Assembly: GCA_027486255.1 (NCBI GenBank)
Contig: JAIXPL010000056.1
Location: 29,499 to 93,498, forward strand
DNA length: 64,000 bases
From: Comamonadaceae bacterium
GTDB lineage: Bacteria > Pseudomonadota > Gammaproteobacteria > Burkholderiales > Burkholderiaceae_C
Direction of reading: 5' to 3'
How positions within the stretch are numbered: position 1 is the first letter of the stretch; each line of letters opens with the position of its first letter. A program made the translations under genes and the position numbers. The notes beneath the pieces are model-generated. The model ran no database searches and was not told the origin of the DNA. It saw only the letters and a program-made list of their open reading frames with translations. Positions 16,056-24,560 of this stretch are shown here, one piece after another.

Positions 16056-16676
16056 TCAGGGAATGTTCAGGGCTTCGAAGGTGGCGGCCCGACTGCGTCG
16101 TTGGGCTGCGTACTTCAGGCGCTGGGCATGAACAATGGTTTTCAGGTCGAAAACCGCGCGTTCAAAGAGTTCGTTGATTATAACGAAGTCGAATTCCTTG
16201 GCCTGGGCCATCTCCAGGGCGGCGTTCTTCAGGCGCAGGGCGATCACCTCGGCACTGTCCTCGCCACGCCGCTGCAGGCGGGCCCGCAGCTCTTCCCAGC
16301 TGGGCGGCAGGATGAAGATCAGCACGGCATTGGCAAAGATCTTCTTGATGTTGATGGCGCCCTGGAAGTCGATCTCCAGCATCACGTCCGAGCCGTTCTT
16401 GATGCGCTCCTCGATGGCCTGCCGGGAGGTGCCGTAGCGGTGGCCATGCACCTGGGCCCATTCCACGAAGGCATCGCGCTCGACCATGCGGTCGAATTCC
16501 TCGTTGGAGAGAAAAAAGTACTCGCGGCCATGCTTTTCTTGGCCACGGGGTGGGCGTGTGGTGTGCGAGACCGAGGGCGCCACGCCCGAGTCGATCTCCA
16601 GCAGCGCCTTGACCAGGCTGGACTTGCCAGCACCACTGGGCGCTGCCACAACAAAGAGGTTTCCGGGGTAGTCCAT
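16056..16676 (-). CDS. gmk: Guanylate kinase
   Basis: A 206-residue enzyme that phosphorylates GMP to GDP with ATP in purine nucleotide synthesis. The P-loop is [14 protein letters not shown] at residues 9-22. The GMP-binding segment includes [22 protein letters not shown], and the later [13 protein letters not shown] and [20 protein letters not shown] blocks complete the family pattern. It lies upstream of rpoZ and 27 bases after the yicC stop on the same strand, suggesting a yicC-gmk-rpoZ transcript. Confidence 0.96.
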   Translation of the reverse strand: MDYPGNLFVVAAPSGAGKSSLVKALLEIDSGVAPSVSHTTRPPRGQEKHGREYFFLSNEEFDRMVERDAFVEWAQVHGHRYGTSRQAIEERIKNGSDVMLEIDFQGAINIKKIFANAVLIFILPPSWEELRARLQRRGEDSAEVIALRLKNAALEMAQAKEFDFVIINELFERAVFDLKTIVHAQRLKYAAQRRSRAATFEALNIP

Positions 16677-16703
16677 GCGGGGCCTGAAAAAGTGCGGGGG
16701 TTC

Positions 16704-17615
16704 TTATTCGATGTTCTGGACCTGCTCGCGCATCTGCTCGATCAGCACCTTCATGTCCACCGAGATGCGGGTCAGCTCCAGGGCCGCCGACTTCGAGCCC
16801 ATGGTGTTGGCTTCGCGGTGCAGTTCCTGAATCAGGAAGTCCAGGCGCTTGCCCACTTCGCCGCCGGCTGCCAGCAGGCGGTCAATCTCGTCCAAATGCG
16901 AGGCCAGGCGGGTGAGTTCTTCGGCCACATCAATGCGGATGGCAAAAGCGGTGGCCTCGGTCAGGGCCCTGTCCTGCGCCGCTTCGGGCAGCACGCTGCC
17001 CTCGGCCAGGGCCATGGCCTCGCGCCAGCGCTCCAGAAAGCGGCTTTTCTGCTGCTCCACCAGTTGGGGCACCAGGGGGCGCGCCTGCTCGCTCAGCGCC
17101 CGCAGCTCAGCGGTGCGCCCCTGCAGCATCTGCACCAGGCGCGCGCCTTCGCGTTCGCGGGCGGCGCGCAAGTCCTTGAGGGCCTGCTTGGCCAGCTTCA
17201 GCAGGGCCGGCTGGTGGTCTTGGGGGGTGCGCTCTTCCTGGCTGGCCATGCGCAGCACGTCGGCCACCGACAGGGGCTGCGCCTGCGGCAGCCAGGCGCG
17301 GATGCTGTCCTGCAAGCCGTTGAGCCGCTGCAAGGTGAGGGAGGAGGGGGCTTTGAGGGCGCTGCTGCCCTGGCCTTCGAGCCCGGCGCGCAACTCCACT
17401 TTGCCGCGCTTGAGCTGCTGCGTGATCAATTCGCGCAGGGCCGGTTCAGCCTGCCGCAGTTCGTCGGGCAGGCGAAAGGCCACATCGAGGAAGCGGCTGT
17501 TGACCGATCGGATTTCCAGACCCAGCCGAATGGGTGTGCCGGAGGAATCGCCCGAGGCGTCGCTGCCGGTGCTGGACTGCACCGCGGCGTAGCCGGTCAT
17601 GCTGAAGACTGTCAT
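16704..17615 (-). CDS. yicC: YicC/YloC-family endoribonuclease
   Basis: A 303-residue protein of the YicC family. E. coli YicC has endoribonuclease activity and affects small-RNA decay. The N-terminal signature MTVFSMTGYAAVQ and the IRLGLEIRSVNSRFLDVAFRLPDELR block are conserved, as is the C-terminal EVGKRLDFLIQELHREANTMGSKSA segment with MKVLIEQMREQVQNIE at the end. It is transcribed divergently from rph, 56 bases apart, an association between two RNA-processing genes seen in many bacteria. The gmk gene follows directly downstream. Confidence 0.93.
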   Translation of the reverse strand: MTVFSMTGYAAVQSSTGSDASGDSSGTPIRLGLEIRSVNSRFLDVAFRLPDELRQAEPALRELITQQLKRGKVELRAGLEGQGSSALKAPSSLTLQRLNGLQDSIRAWLPQAQPLSVADVLRMASQEERTPQDHQPALLKLAKQALKDLRAAREREGARLVQMLQGRTAELRALSEQARPLVPQLVEQQKSRFLERWREAMALAEGSVLPEAAQDRALTEATAFAIRIDVAEELTRLASHLDEIDRLLAAGGEVGKRLDFLIQELHREANTMGSKSAALELTRISVDMKVLIEQMREQVQNIE

Positions 17616-17671
17616 GGAAGTAGTTTACTTGCCGCTACCATTGCCGCCTTTGGCCTTCCAGGAACAACGAC

Positions 17672-18409
17672 ATGAGCTTTGTCCGCAGCGCCCAGCGCCA
17701 GCCCGACCAACTTCGCCCCGTGCGCATCACGCGCGGCTACACCATGCATGCCGAAGGCTCGGTGCTCATCGAGTTCGGTCACACCAAGGTGCTGTGCACG
17801 GCCTCGGTCGAAGAAAAGGTCCCGCCGCACAAGCGCGGCAGTGGTGAAGGCTGGGTCACGGCCGAATACGGCATGCTGCCGCGCGCCACCCACACCCGCA
17901 GCGACCGCGAGGCCGCGCGCGGCAAGCAAAGCGGCCGCACGCAAGAAATTCAGCGCCTCATCGGCCGCTCGCTGCGCGCCGTGTTCGACCTCACCCAACT
18001 GGGCGAGCGCACCATCCACCTGGACTGCGACGTGCTGCAGGCCGACGGCGGCACCCGCACCGCGGCCATCACCGGCGCCTTCGTGGCGGCCCAGGACGCA
18101 GTGGGCAAGCTGCTGGCCGAAGGCAAGCTGTCGGCCTCGCCCATCCTCGGCCATGTGGCCGCCATCTCGGTGGGCCTGGTCGACGGCACGCCCCTCCTGG
18201 ACCTGGAGTACGTGGAAGACGTGGACTGCGACACCGACATGAACGTGGTCATGACCGAGGCCGGCCACTACGTGGAGGTGCAGGGCACCGCCGAAGGCGC
18301 GGCTTTCACCCGCAAAGAAATGGACCAGCTGCTGGGCCTGGCCGAGCAGGGCATCCGCGACCTGGTCGCTGCGCAAAAGGCTGCATTGGCGCAGCCCCGA
18401 GCGGCCTGA
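17672..18409 (+). CDS. rph: Ribonuclease PH
   Basis: A 245-residue phosphorolytic 3'-to-5' exoribonuclease that trims tRNA 3' ends, using phosphate and releasing nucleoside diphosphates. Conserved blocks are R-x-I-T-R-G-Y near the N-terminus, [25 protein letters not shown], the [19 protein letters not shown] segment (substrate arginine), [38 protein letters not shown], and [23 protein letters not shown] with catalytic acidic residues. It is followed 13 bases later by rdgB and then hemW, with spacing that implies one transcript. Confidence 0.96.
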   Translation: MSFVRSAQRQPDQLRPVRITRGYTMHAEGSVLIEFGHTKVLCTASVEEKVPPHKRGSGEGWVTAEYGMLPRATHTRSDREAARGKQSGRTQEIQRLIGRSLRAVFDLTQLGERTIHLDCDVLQADGGTRTAAITGAFVAAQDAVGKLLAEGKLSASPILGHVAAISVGLVDGTPLLDLEYVEDVDCDTDMNVVMTEAGHYVEVQGTAEGAAFTRKEMDQLLGLAEQGIRDLVAAQKAALAQPRAA

Positions 18410-18422
18410 GGACTGGACCCGC

Positions 18423-19022
18423 ATGAAAGTCGTCCTCGCCTCGCACAACCCTGGCAAGCTCGCCGAGCTGCAGGCCATGTTCCAGCCGCTGGGGCTGGCC
18501 TTGGTGCGCCAGTCCGAGCTGGGCATTGGCGAGGCCGAGGAGCCCTTCCGCACCTTCGTGGAAAACGCGCTGGCCAAGGCGCGCCATGCCGCCCGCGAAA
18601 GCGGCTTGCCGGCCATTGCCGACGACGCCGGCCTGTGCGTGCAGGCCTTCGGCGGTCTGCCGGGCGTGGACACGGCCTACTACGCCACCTTGTATGGCTT
18701 GCCCAAGGGCGACGACCACAACGTCACGGCCCTGCTGGAGCAAATGGCCGGGGTGGATGACCGGCGCGCCGCGATGGTGAGCACCCTGGTGGCCGTGCGC
18801 AGTCCGGACGATCCGGAGCCGCTCATTGCCGTGGGCCGCGTCAGCGGCGAGATCACCCGCGAGCGGCGCGGCCTCAACGGCTTCGGTTTCGATCCCGTGA
18901 TGTTCCTCCCCAGCTTCGGAAAGACCTTCGCCGAACTGCCCGTGGAGGTGAAGAACGCCCACAGCCACCGGGGCCTGGCGGCCCGGCAGATGGTGGAGCT
19001 GATCCGTGAGCGCTGGGCCTGA
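18423..19022 (+). CDS. rdgB: XTP/dITP diphosphatase (RdgB/HAM1)
   Basis: A 199-residue nucleotide-pool sanitiser that hydrolyses dITP, ITP and XTP to monophosphates, preventing deaminated purines entering DNA or RNA. Motifs are VVLASHNPGKLAELQAM (N-terminal S-x-N-x-x-K), ENALAKARHAARESGLPAIADDAGLCVQAFGGLPGV (metal and base site) and GFGFDPVMFLPSFGKTFAEL, with SHRGLAARQM near the end. Its 3' end overlaps the GTG candidate start of hemW by 17 bases. Confidence 0.95.
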   Translation: MKVVLASHNPGKLAELQAMFQPLGLALVRQSELGIGEAEEPFRTFVENALAKARHAARESGLPAIADDAGLCVQAFGGLPGVDTAYYATLYGLPKGDDHNVTALLEQMAGVDDRRAAMVSTLVAVRSPDDPEPLIAVGRVSGEITRERRGLNGFGFDPVMFLPSFGKTFAELPVEVKNAHSHRGLAARQMVELIRERWA

Positions 19023-20220
19023 GCGCACCGCCATGCAAGACCTGCAGCACTACATGCGGCCCGGCACGCTCAGCCTGGGGAGCTTGCCGCCCTTGTCGCT
19101 CTACGTGCACTTGCCCTGGTGCCTGAAGAAGTGCCCCTACTGTGATTTCAATTCGCACGAGATGGCCACCGGCGAGCCCCCCGAGCAGGCCTACCTCGAT
19201 GCGCTGATGGCCGACCTCGATGCCGCGTTGCCGCTCATCTGGGGCCGCTCGGTGCACAGCATCTTCATCGGCGGTGGCACGCCCAGCCTGTTCTCACCTC
19301 AGGCCATCGACCGGCTGCTGGCCGACCTGCGGGCCCGGCTCAAGCTCTCGCCTGACTGCGAGGTCTCGCTCGAGGCCAACCCCGGCACCTTCGAGAAAGA
19401 CCGCTTTCGCGCCTTCCGCCGGGCCGGCGTGACCCGGCTGTCACTGGGCGTGCAGAGCTTTGACGACAGCCAGCTGCGCACCCTGGGCCGCGTGCATGAC
19501 CGCGCGCAGGCCCTGGCCGCCGCGCGCGAGGCCGCCGAGTGCTTTGACACCTTCAACCTCGACCTCATGTACGCCCTGCCGGGCCAGGACCTGGCGGGCC
19601 TGGAGGCTGATCTTGGCGAGGCCCTGAGCCTCAAGCCGCCGCACCTGTCGATCTACCACCTGACCATCGAGCCCAACACCTACTTCGCCAAGTTCCCGCC
19701 GGCCATCCCGGAAGACGACCAGGCCTATGACATGCTCGACCACCTGGTGGCCCGCACCGCCGAGGTGGGGCTCGAGCGTTACGAGGTCTCGGCCTTTGCC
19801 CGGCCGGGCCACCGCTGCTGGCACAACCTGAACTACTGGCGCTTCGGCGACTACCTGGGCATCGGTGCCGGTGCGCATTCCAAGCTCAGCTTTGCCCACC
19901 GTGTGCTGCGCCAGGTGCGCGTGCGTGAGCCTCGGCTTTACATGGAGCGGGCCCAGGCAGGGCAGGCCCTGGCGCAGGAGCAGGAGATCGGCCGCGCCGA
20001 TCTGCCCTTTGAATTTGTGCTCAACGCCCTGCGCCTGCCCGAGGGCTTTGCCCTGCAGGACTTCAGCGAGCGCACGGGCCTGCCTCTGTCGGCCCTGCAG
20101 CCGGGCCTGGAGCAAGCTGAGGCGCAAGGCCTGATTGAGCGCGACCTCGTGCGGGTGCGGCCCTCGGCACGCGGCTTCGATTTCCTGAACGACCTGCAGG
20201 CCCTGTTCCTGCAGAGCTAA
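19006..20220 (+). CDS. hemW: Radical SAM haem chaperone HemW
   Basis: A 404-residue protein of the HemW branch of the HemN/CPO-like radical SAM family. HemW binds haem and inserts it into respiratory enzymes. The 4Fe-4S motif is CLKKCPYCDFNSH (CxxxCxxC), after LYVHLPW, followed by SIFIGGGTPSLFSPQ, a GVQSFDDSQLRTLGRVHD segment and YHLTIEPNTYFAK. HemW lacks the extra N-terminal elements of coproporphyrinogen oxidase HemN, as here. GTG at 19006 overlaps rdgB; an ATG at 19033 would remove nine residues and is equally possible. It is third in the rph-rdgB-hemW run. Confidence 0.92.
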   Translation: MSAGPERTAMQDLQHYMRPGTLSLGSLPPLSLYVHLPWCLKKCPYCDFNSHEMATGEPPEQAYLDALMADLDAALPLIWGRSVHSIFIGGGTPSLFSPQAIDRLLADLRARLKLSPDCEVSLEANPGTFEKDRFRAFRRAGVTRLSLGVQSFDDSQLRTLGRVHDRAQALAAAREAAECFDTFNLDLMYALPGQDLAGLEADLGEALSLKPPHLSIYHLTIEPNTYFAKFPPAIPEDDQAYDMLDHLVARTAEVGLERYEVSAFARPGHRCWHNLNYWRFGDYLGIGAGAHSKLSFAHRVLRQVRVREPRLYMERAQAGQALAQEQEIGRADLPFEFVLNALRLPEGFALQDFSERTGLPLSALQPGLEQAEAQGLIERDLVRVRPSARGFDFLNDLQALFLQS

Positions 20221-20230
20221 GAGACACACC

Positions 20231-20455
20231 ATGGACAACACCGGATGGGCCATCCTGCTGGGCACGGGCCTGGCCAGCTTCCTGATTGGTCAGTTTTTCA
20301 GGCGCTTGTGGCTGCGCCGGCGCAATCAAAAGGCCCAGGCCCTGCTGCACGAGATGCAGGTGCTGGCCCGGCAGCGCCAGCAAAATGAGCCTCCCGCGCT
20401 CAACAAGGCCAAGCGCCGCCGCCAGCAGCGCGATCAGGGCCGCCGCGACACCTGA
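20231..20455 (+). CDS. Small single-span membrane protein, unknown function
   Basis: A 74-residue protein with one N-terminal hydrophobic segment (WAILLGTGLASFLIGQFF, about residues 6-23) followed by a strongly basic tail (RRLWLRRRNQKAQ...NKAKRRRQQRDQGRRD). The positive-inside rule places the tail in the cytoplasm. It starts ten bases after the hemW stop with a weak GAGACAC leader and probably shares its transcript. I do not recognise a named family. Confidence 0.6.
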   Translation: MDNTGWAILLGTGLASFLIGQFFRRLWLRRRNQKAQALLHEMQVLARQRQQNEPPALNKAKRRRQQRDQGRRDT

Positions 20456-20750
20456 TCCGCGCAGACCCTGTACCGCGATGAGCAGCACCTCAGTGCGCAA
20501 GGGGCGCTGTGGGCCGCGCCTCGTCTGGCCAGTGCCATGACCAGCGTCATGGGCAGCGTCGCCCGGCCATGGCCGCCCTGAGCCTGCGCGTGGTGCTTTC
20601 GGTCTGGGCCTACGCCCGCGCTTGCCGGTGGCCCACAGCGAGGTCGGGCCTGAGGCCTTAAGTTCCACCAAAGGCCGGCGAGAAGTGCTTCCGTTCGGGT
20701 AGCTCCTTGGCGCCAGATCAACAAGATCAACACTAAAGGACCAGGCGCAC
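20456..20750. other. Intergenic region before GMC oxidoreductase, no recognised feature
   Basis: About 295 bases with no convincing gene, RNA or repeat. The only supported element is an AAAGGACC ribosome-binding site some ten bases before the ATG at 20751. No clear promoter boxes or terminator stem were found. Confidence 0.5.
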
Positions 20751-22454
20751 ATGCACGTCGATACACGGCAGATGGAGGGGACAGTACGACAGGCCGATGT
20801 TTGCATCATGGGTGCGGGCCCCGCCGGCATCAGCCTGGCCCGTGAGATGGCCGCAAGCTCTGTGCGTGTGGCTCTGCTCGAAAGCGGCGGGCTGGACTTC
20901 GATCCGCAGATGCAGCAGCTCTCCAGCGGACCCACCCACGGTCCTGTGCTGCCCTCGGTCAAGGTCAACCACCGGCAGTTTGGCGGGAATGCCAATGTCT
21001 GGGGCATCAAGCTCGGCGGGCCCGACAAGGGGCTGCGCCACGCGCTGTTTGACGAGATGGATTTTGAAGCCCGCGAATGGGTGCCGCACAGCGGCTGGCC
21101 GCTCACGCGCGAGGACCTCATGCCCTACTACCGCCGCGCTCAGCAGGTTTGCGGTGCAGGCCCCTTTGCCTATTCACCCGAGCACTGGGCGCGCGACGGT
21201 GTGCAGCCTCTGCCGCTGGAGGGATCGCAGCTGGAGACCGGCATCTTTCAGTTCAGTCCCTACGATGTTTTTTGCAACACCTATCGCGAGCAGCTCCTTC
21301 GCAGTGAGCAGGTCACGGTGTACACCCACGCCACGGCCGTGGAGCTGCAATGCGCCGAGGGCGGCGAGGCGGTGCGCACCGTGCGCGTGGCCCGGCCCGG
21401 CCGACCCGACTGGCTGCTGCAGGCCAAGGTGTTCGTACTGGCTTGCGGGGGCTTCGAGAACCCGCGCCTGCTGCTCATGTCCCGAGGCCGCCACCCCTTT
21501 GGCCTGGGCAATGCACATGATGTGGTGGGCCGTTACTACCACGACCACCTGCAGGGCCGCAGCGGCTACCTCATTCCCCACGACAGGCAACTGTTCAAGC
21601 AGGCGGCACTCTATGACCTGCGCATGGCCAGTGGCAGCTACGTCATGGGCTACCTCAAGCTCTCGCGCCAGCTGCAGGAAAAAGAGCGCATCCTCAACCT
21701 CAATACCCTGATGTTCCCGCGCGCCCGCGAACGGCAGGACCGCGCCATCCAGGCCTTCAATACCTTGCGCGAGCGCCGTTTGCTGCGCGCCCGCCCGCAT
21801 GAAACGGTGCCGCCGCTGGGGCTCAGGCAGGTGGCGCGCCAAGCTTGGCTGGCTGCGTGCGGCCTCGACTATGTGTCCGTGGTGGCCCTGCGGGCCAAGC
21901 TGGGGCGCCAGTCCACTGCCTACGGCACGGGGCACGGAGGTTGGTCCTCGCTGGAGAACGTGCAGAACCTGTTTGACCGCCTGGAGCTGTGGCACAGCAT
22001 CGAGCAGTCGCCCCGGCCAGAGAACCGCGTGGCCCTCAGCGGCGAGCGCGACCTGTTCGGCTGCCCCCGCATGGCTCTGCACTGGCACTGGCCGCAGGAT
22101 GACATCGAGCAGACCCAGCGCGCCATGGACCTGGTGGCGCGCGAGATCGAACGCGCCGGCCTTGGGCGTGTGGAGCGCGTGTATGACGCGCAGGGCCTGC
22201 CCGCCATCGACTGGCCTGGTGGATCGCACCACCTCATGGGCACCACCCGCATGCACACCGATCCCCGCTATGGTGTGGTCGATGCCCAGTGCCGCGTGCA
22301 CGGTGTGCCCAATCTGTACGTGGCTGGCAGCTCTGTGTTCCCGACAGGCGGCTATGCCAACCCCACGCTCACTTTGCTGGCGCTGGCCCTGCGCCTGGCC
22401 GACCATTTGGCGCCGCAGCTGCAGGTCCACGCAACAGAGCTCGCCACGGGCTGA
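20751..22454 (+). CDS. GMC-family FAD oxidoreductase
   Basis: A 567-residue glucose-methanol-choline family flavoprotein that oxidises an alcohol, sugar or polyol. The N-terminal FAD motif is DVCIMGAGPAGISLAREMAA with ALLESGG, followed by VFVLACGGFENPRLLLMS and the C-terminal block GGSHHLMGTTRMHTDPRYGVVDAQCRVHGVPNLYVAGSSVFPTGG with the active-site histidine region. There is no signal peptide, and the C-terminal domain resembles the bacterial FAD-binding dehydrogenase-subunit type, though no cytochrome c or gamma subunit is adjacent. It is a single gene, tail to tail with the LysR regulator at 22521-23429. The substrate is unknown. Confidence 0.85.
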   Translation: MHVDTRQMEGTVRQADVCIMGAGPAGISLAREMAASSVRVALLESGGLDFDPQMQQLSSGPTHGPVLPSVKVNHRQFGGNANVWGIKLGGPDKGLRHALFDEMDFEAREWVPHSGWPLTREDLMPYYRRAQQVCGAGPFAYSPEHWARDGVQPLPLEGSQLETGIFQFSPYDVFCNTYREQLLRSEQVTVYTHATAVELQCAEGGEAVRTVRVARPGRPDWLLQAKVFVLACGGFENPRLLLMSRGRHPFGLGNAHDVVGRYYHDHLQGRSGYLIPHDRQLFKQAALYDLRMASGSYVMGYLKLSRQLQEKERILNLNTLMFPRARERQDRAIQAFNTLRERRLLRARPHETVPPLGLRQVARQAWLAACGLDYVSVVALRAKLGRQSTAYGTGHGGWSSLENVQNLFDRLELWHSIEQSPRPENRVALSGERDLFGCPRMALHWHWPQDDIEQTQRAMDLVAREIERAGLGRVERVYDAQGLPAIDWPGGSHHLMGTTRMHTDPRYGVVDAQCRVHGVPNLYVAGSSVFPTGGYANPTLTLLALALRLADHLAPQLQVHATELATG

Positions 22455-22520
22455 GCTTGGCCATCCCGGCTCAGGGGGCGCTGCTTTTGCTGCACTGCAG
22501 CTCGGCGAGGCTCGGTTGGT

Positions 22521-23429
22521 TCAGACCACGGGGCTTGCTGACGCCGGGTCCATGGTCTGCTGCACCGCCTGCCGCACGATGCGCGCCAGGTGACGGATGG
22601 CTGGCAGATCCACGTTGTCGGTGCGGCTGGCCAGCACCAGCATGCGCTGGGGCGCAGAGCCCTGCAGGGCCAGGGCCTGCAGCCGGCCGGCCTGCACATC
22701 CTCGGCAAAAGCACTGGCCGGCACGATGGTCAGGGCCGTCTCAGCCAGCAGCAGGCAGCGGATGGTCTCGATGGACTCCACCTCCGCCACCACCGACAGC
22801 CGCCTCTGCGCCCGCGGATCGCCGCCCGTCACCAGCGCCCGCATGCCGGGGGTAATCACCAGGGGCATGCCGGCCAGATCGGCCAGCGTGAGCTTTTTCA
22901 GACGCGGCATGTGCTCGGGTCGGCCGACCAGGCACAGCGGTTCCGACACCAGGGGTTGCATGCTCAGCTGGTAAGAGCCCACCGGGTTGGTCAGGATCGC
23001 CATGTCCAGCGCCCCCGTGAGCAGCTGCTCGTGCAGCCGCACGCTGCGTGCCTCCAGCACCTTCAGTGACACCTCGGGCAACTCGCGCAGGCACTCGCCC
23101 ACGACCATGGGCATCAGCACCCGGCCCAGCGTGGTGGTGGAGCCCAGCGCGATCACGCCCCGGGGCTGGCTGCCTTGCGCCGTGATTTCGTGGCGCGCAC
23201 GCTCGATATCGTCAATGATGCGCCTGCAGTGCTCCAGGAACTCGCGGCCGGCGGCGGTGAGCTGCACACCCCGCGGCAGGCGGTTGAACAGCCGCACACC
23301 GAACTCTTCTTCCAGCTGGTTGATCTGCCGCGTGAGCGCCGGCTGCACGATGCCCAGCTGCTCGGCAGCCCGCGTGATGTTGCCGCTCTCGGCCACTGCA
23401 ATAAAGAACTTGACGCTTTTAAATTCCAT
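22521..23429 (-). CDS. LysR-family transcriptional regulator
   Basis: A 302-residue LysR-type regulator. The N-terminal winged helix-turn-helix reads MEFKSVKFFIAVAESGNITRAAEQLGIVQPALTRQINQLEEEFGVRLFNRLPRGVQLT; the rest is a periplasmic-binding-fold effector domain. The ATG at 23429 fits LysR N-termini; a TTG four codons upstream is possible. It is divergent from the nine-gene catabolic operon starting at 23564, with a symmetric AT-rich palindrome between, so it is the probable activator of that operon. The inducer is unknown. Its C-terminus is convergent with the GMC oxidoreductase. Confidence 0.9.
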   Translation of the reverse strand: MEFKSVKFFIAVAESGNITRAAEQLGIVQPALTRQINQLEEEFGVRLFNRLPRGVQLTAAGREFLEHCRRIIDDIERARHEITAQGSQPRGVIALGSTTTLGRVLMPMVVGECLRELPEVSLKVLEARSVRLHEQLLTGALDMAILTNPVGSYQLSMQPLVSEPLCLVGRPEHMPRLKKLTLADLAGMPLVITPGMRALVTGGDPRAQRRLSVVAEVESIETIRCLLLAETALTIVPASAFAEDVQAGRLQALALQGSAPQRMLVLASRTDNVDLPAIRHLARIVRQAVQQTMDPASASPVV

Positions 23430-23448
23430 GGGGCCTGCCAATCAAAGA

Positions 23449-23465
23449 CATCAAAAATTTTGATG
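23449..23465. promoter_or_regulatory. Candidate LysR-binding palindrome
   Basis: CATCAAAAATTTTGATG is a perfect 17-base inverted repeat 20 bases from the regulator start and about 98 bases before the operon start. It contains the ATC-N-GAT arms and T-N11-A spacing typical of LysR recognition sites. Confidence 0.65.
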
Positions 23466-23563
23466 GATGAGCACGGCCGAAAGTATTGGTGCATCTACCA
23501 AGCTCTGCCTAGCATGGCATGCAACACACACAGGCTTGGCCTGGGCAATAAGAGGAGACATCC

Positions 23564-24544
23564 ATGCAACGCTTGCGCCGCATCTGCACACTCACCGCCC
23601 TGTCTGCTCTGGGTCTGGCCGCCACGGGCTGGCAGCCTGTCCAGGCCCAGGCCTATCCCGTCAGGCCCGTGACCCTCGTCTTGCCCTTCTCAGCCGGGGG
23701 CACCGCCGACATCCTGACCCGGGCCATGGCTCCGGCCCTGTCCACCGCCTTTGGCCAGAACGTGGTGATTGAGAACAGGGTGGGCGCCAATGGGGCCATC
23801 GGTGAGGAGTTTGTTGCCCGTTCCAAGCCCGATGGCTACACGGTGATGATCACTTCCACCTCGATCGCCACCAACCCCTGGATGACGACCCTGAGCTACG
23901 ACCCGCGCAAGGCCTTCATTCCCGTCATGCTCATCACCTCGGTGCCCCTGGTGCTGGCGGTGAACCCGCAGGTCAAGGCGCAGACGGCGCGCGACTTTGT
24001 GGAGCTGGCCCGTCGCCAGAGCGGTGGCCTGAACTACTCCTCCTGGGGCAATGGCAGCATCGGCCACTTCGCCGGCGAGAACCTGCAGCTCACCTCCCAG
24101 GTCAAGCTCAACCACGTGCCCTACAAGTCCACCGCGCAGGCGCTCAATGACACGCTGGCCGGCCAGGTCGATGCCATGTTCCCCACGCTGCCGCTGGCGC
24201 TGCAGCACATCAAGGCGGGCAAGCTGCGGGCGCTGGGCCTGACTTCGCCGAACCGCTCGCCGCTGGCGCCCGAGATTCCGACCATGGCCGAAGCAGGTCT
24301 GCCGGGTAACGAGATTGAAACCTGGTTCGGCGTGTTCCTGCCCACCGGCACCGACCCGGCCATCGTGCAGCGGGTCTACCGTACCTTCCAGTCGGTGCTG
24401 CAGCAGCCCGAGATGAAGACCCGGCTCGAGGGCCAGGGCTTTCGCGTGATCGCCAGTTCCTCCGACGAATTCGCCAAGTTCCTGGCCTCCCAGACCGAGT
24501 GGTACGGCCGCGTGGTCAAGCAGGCCAATATCAAGGGCGACTGA
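23564..24544 (+). CDS. Bug-family periplasmic carboxylate receptor (first gene of catabolic operon)
   Basis: A 326-residue tripartite-tricarboxylate-type receptor. A 28-residue signal peptide ends in PVQAQA. Family features follow: YPVRPVTLVLPFSAGGTADILTRAMAPAL, NVVIENRVGANGAIGEEFVARSKPDGYTVMI, and the later LNHVPYKSTAQALNDTLAGQVDAMFPTLP segment. Bug proteins bind a carboxylic ligand through main-chain contacts in the two beta-strand loops, so the substrate cannot be read from sequence. An AGAGGAG ribosome-binding site precedes the ATG. It is the first gene of a same-strand run extending to 32285 and is controlled by the divergent LysR gene. Confidence 0.9.
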   Translation: MQRLRRICTLTALSALGLAATGWQPVQAQAYPVRPVTLVLPFSAGGTADILTRAMAPALSTAFGQNVVIENRVGANGAIGEEFVARSKPDGYTVMITSTSIATNPWMTTLSYDPRKAFIPVMLITSVPLVLAVNPQVKAQTARDFVELARRQSGGLNYSSWGNGSIGHFAGENLQLTSQVKLNHVPYKSTAQALNDTLAGQVDAMFPTLPLALQHIKAGKLRALGLTSPNRSPLAPEIPTMAEAGLPGNEIETWFGVFLPTGTDPAIVQRVYRTFQSVLQQPEMKTRLEGQGFRVIASSSDEFAKFLASQTEWYGRVVKQANIKGD

Positions 24545-24560
24545 GCGCCTTTCTCCCCCC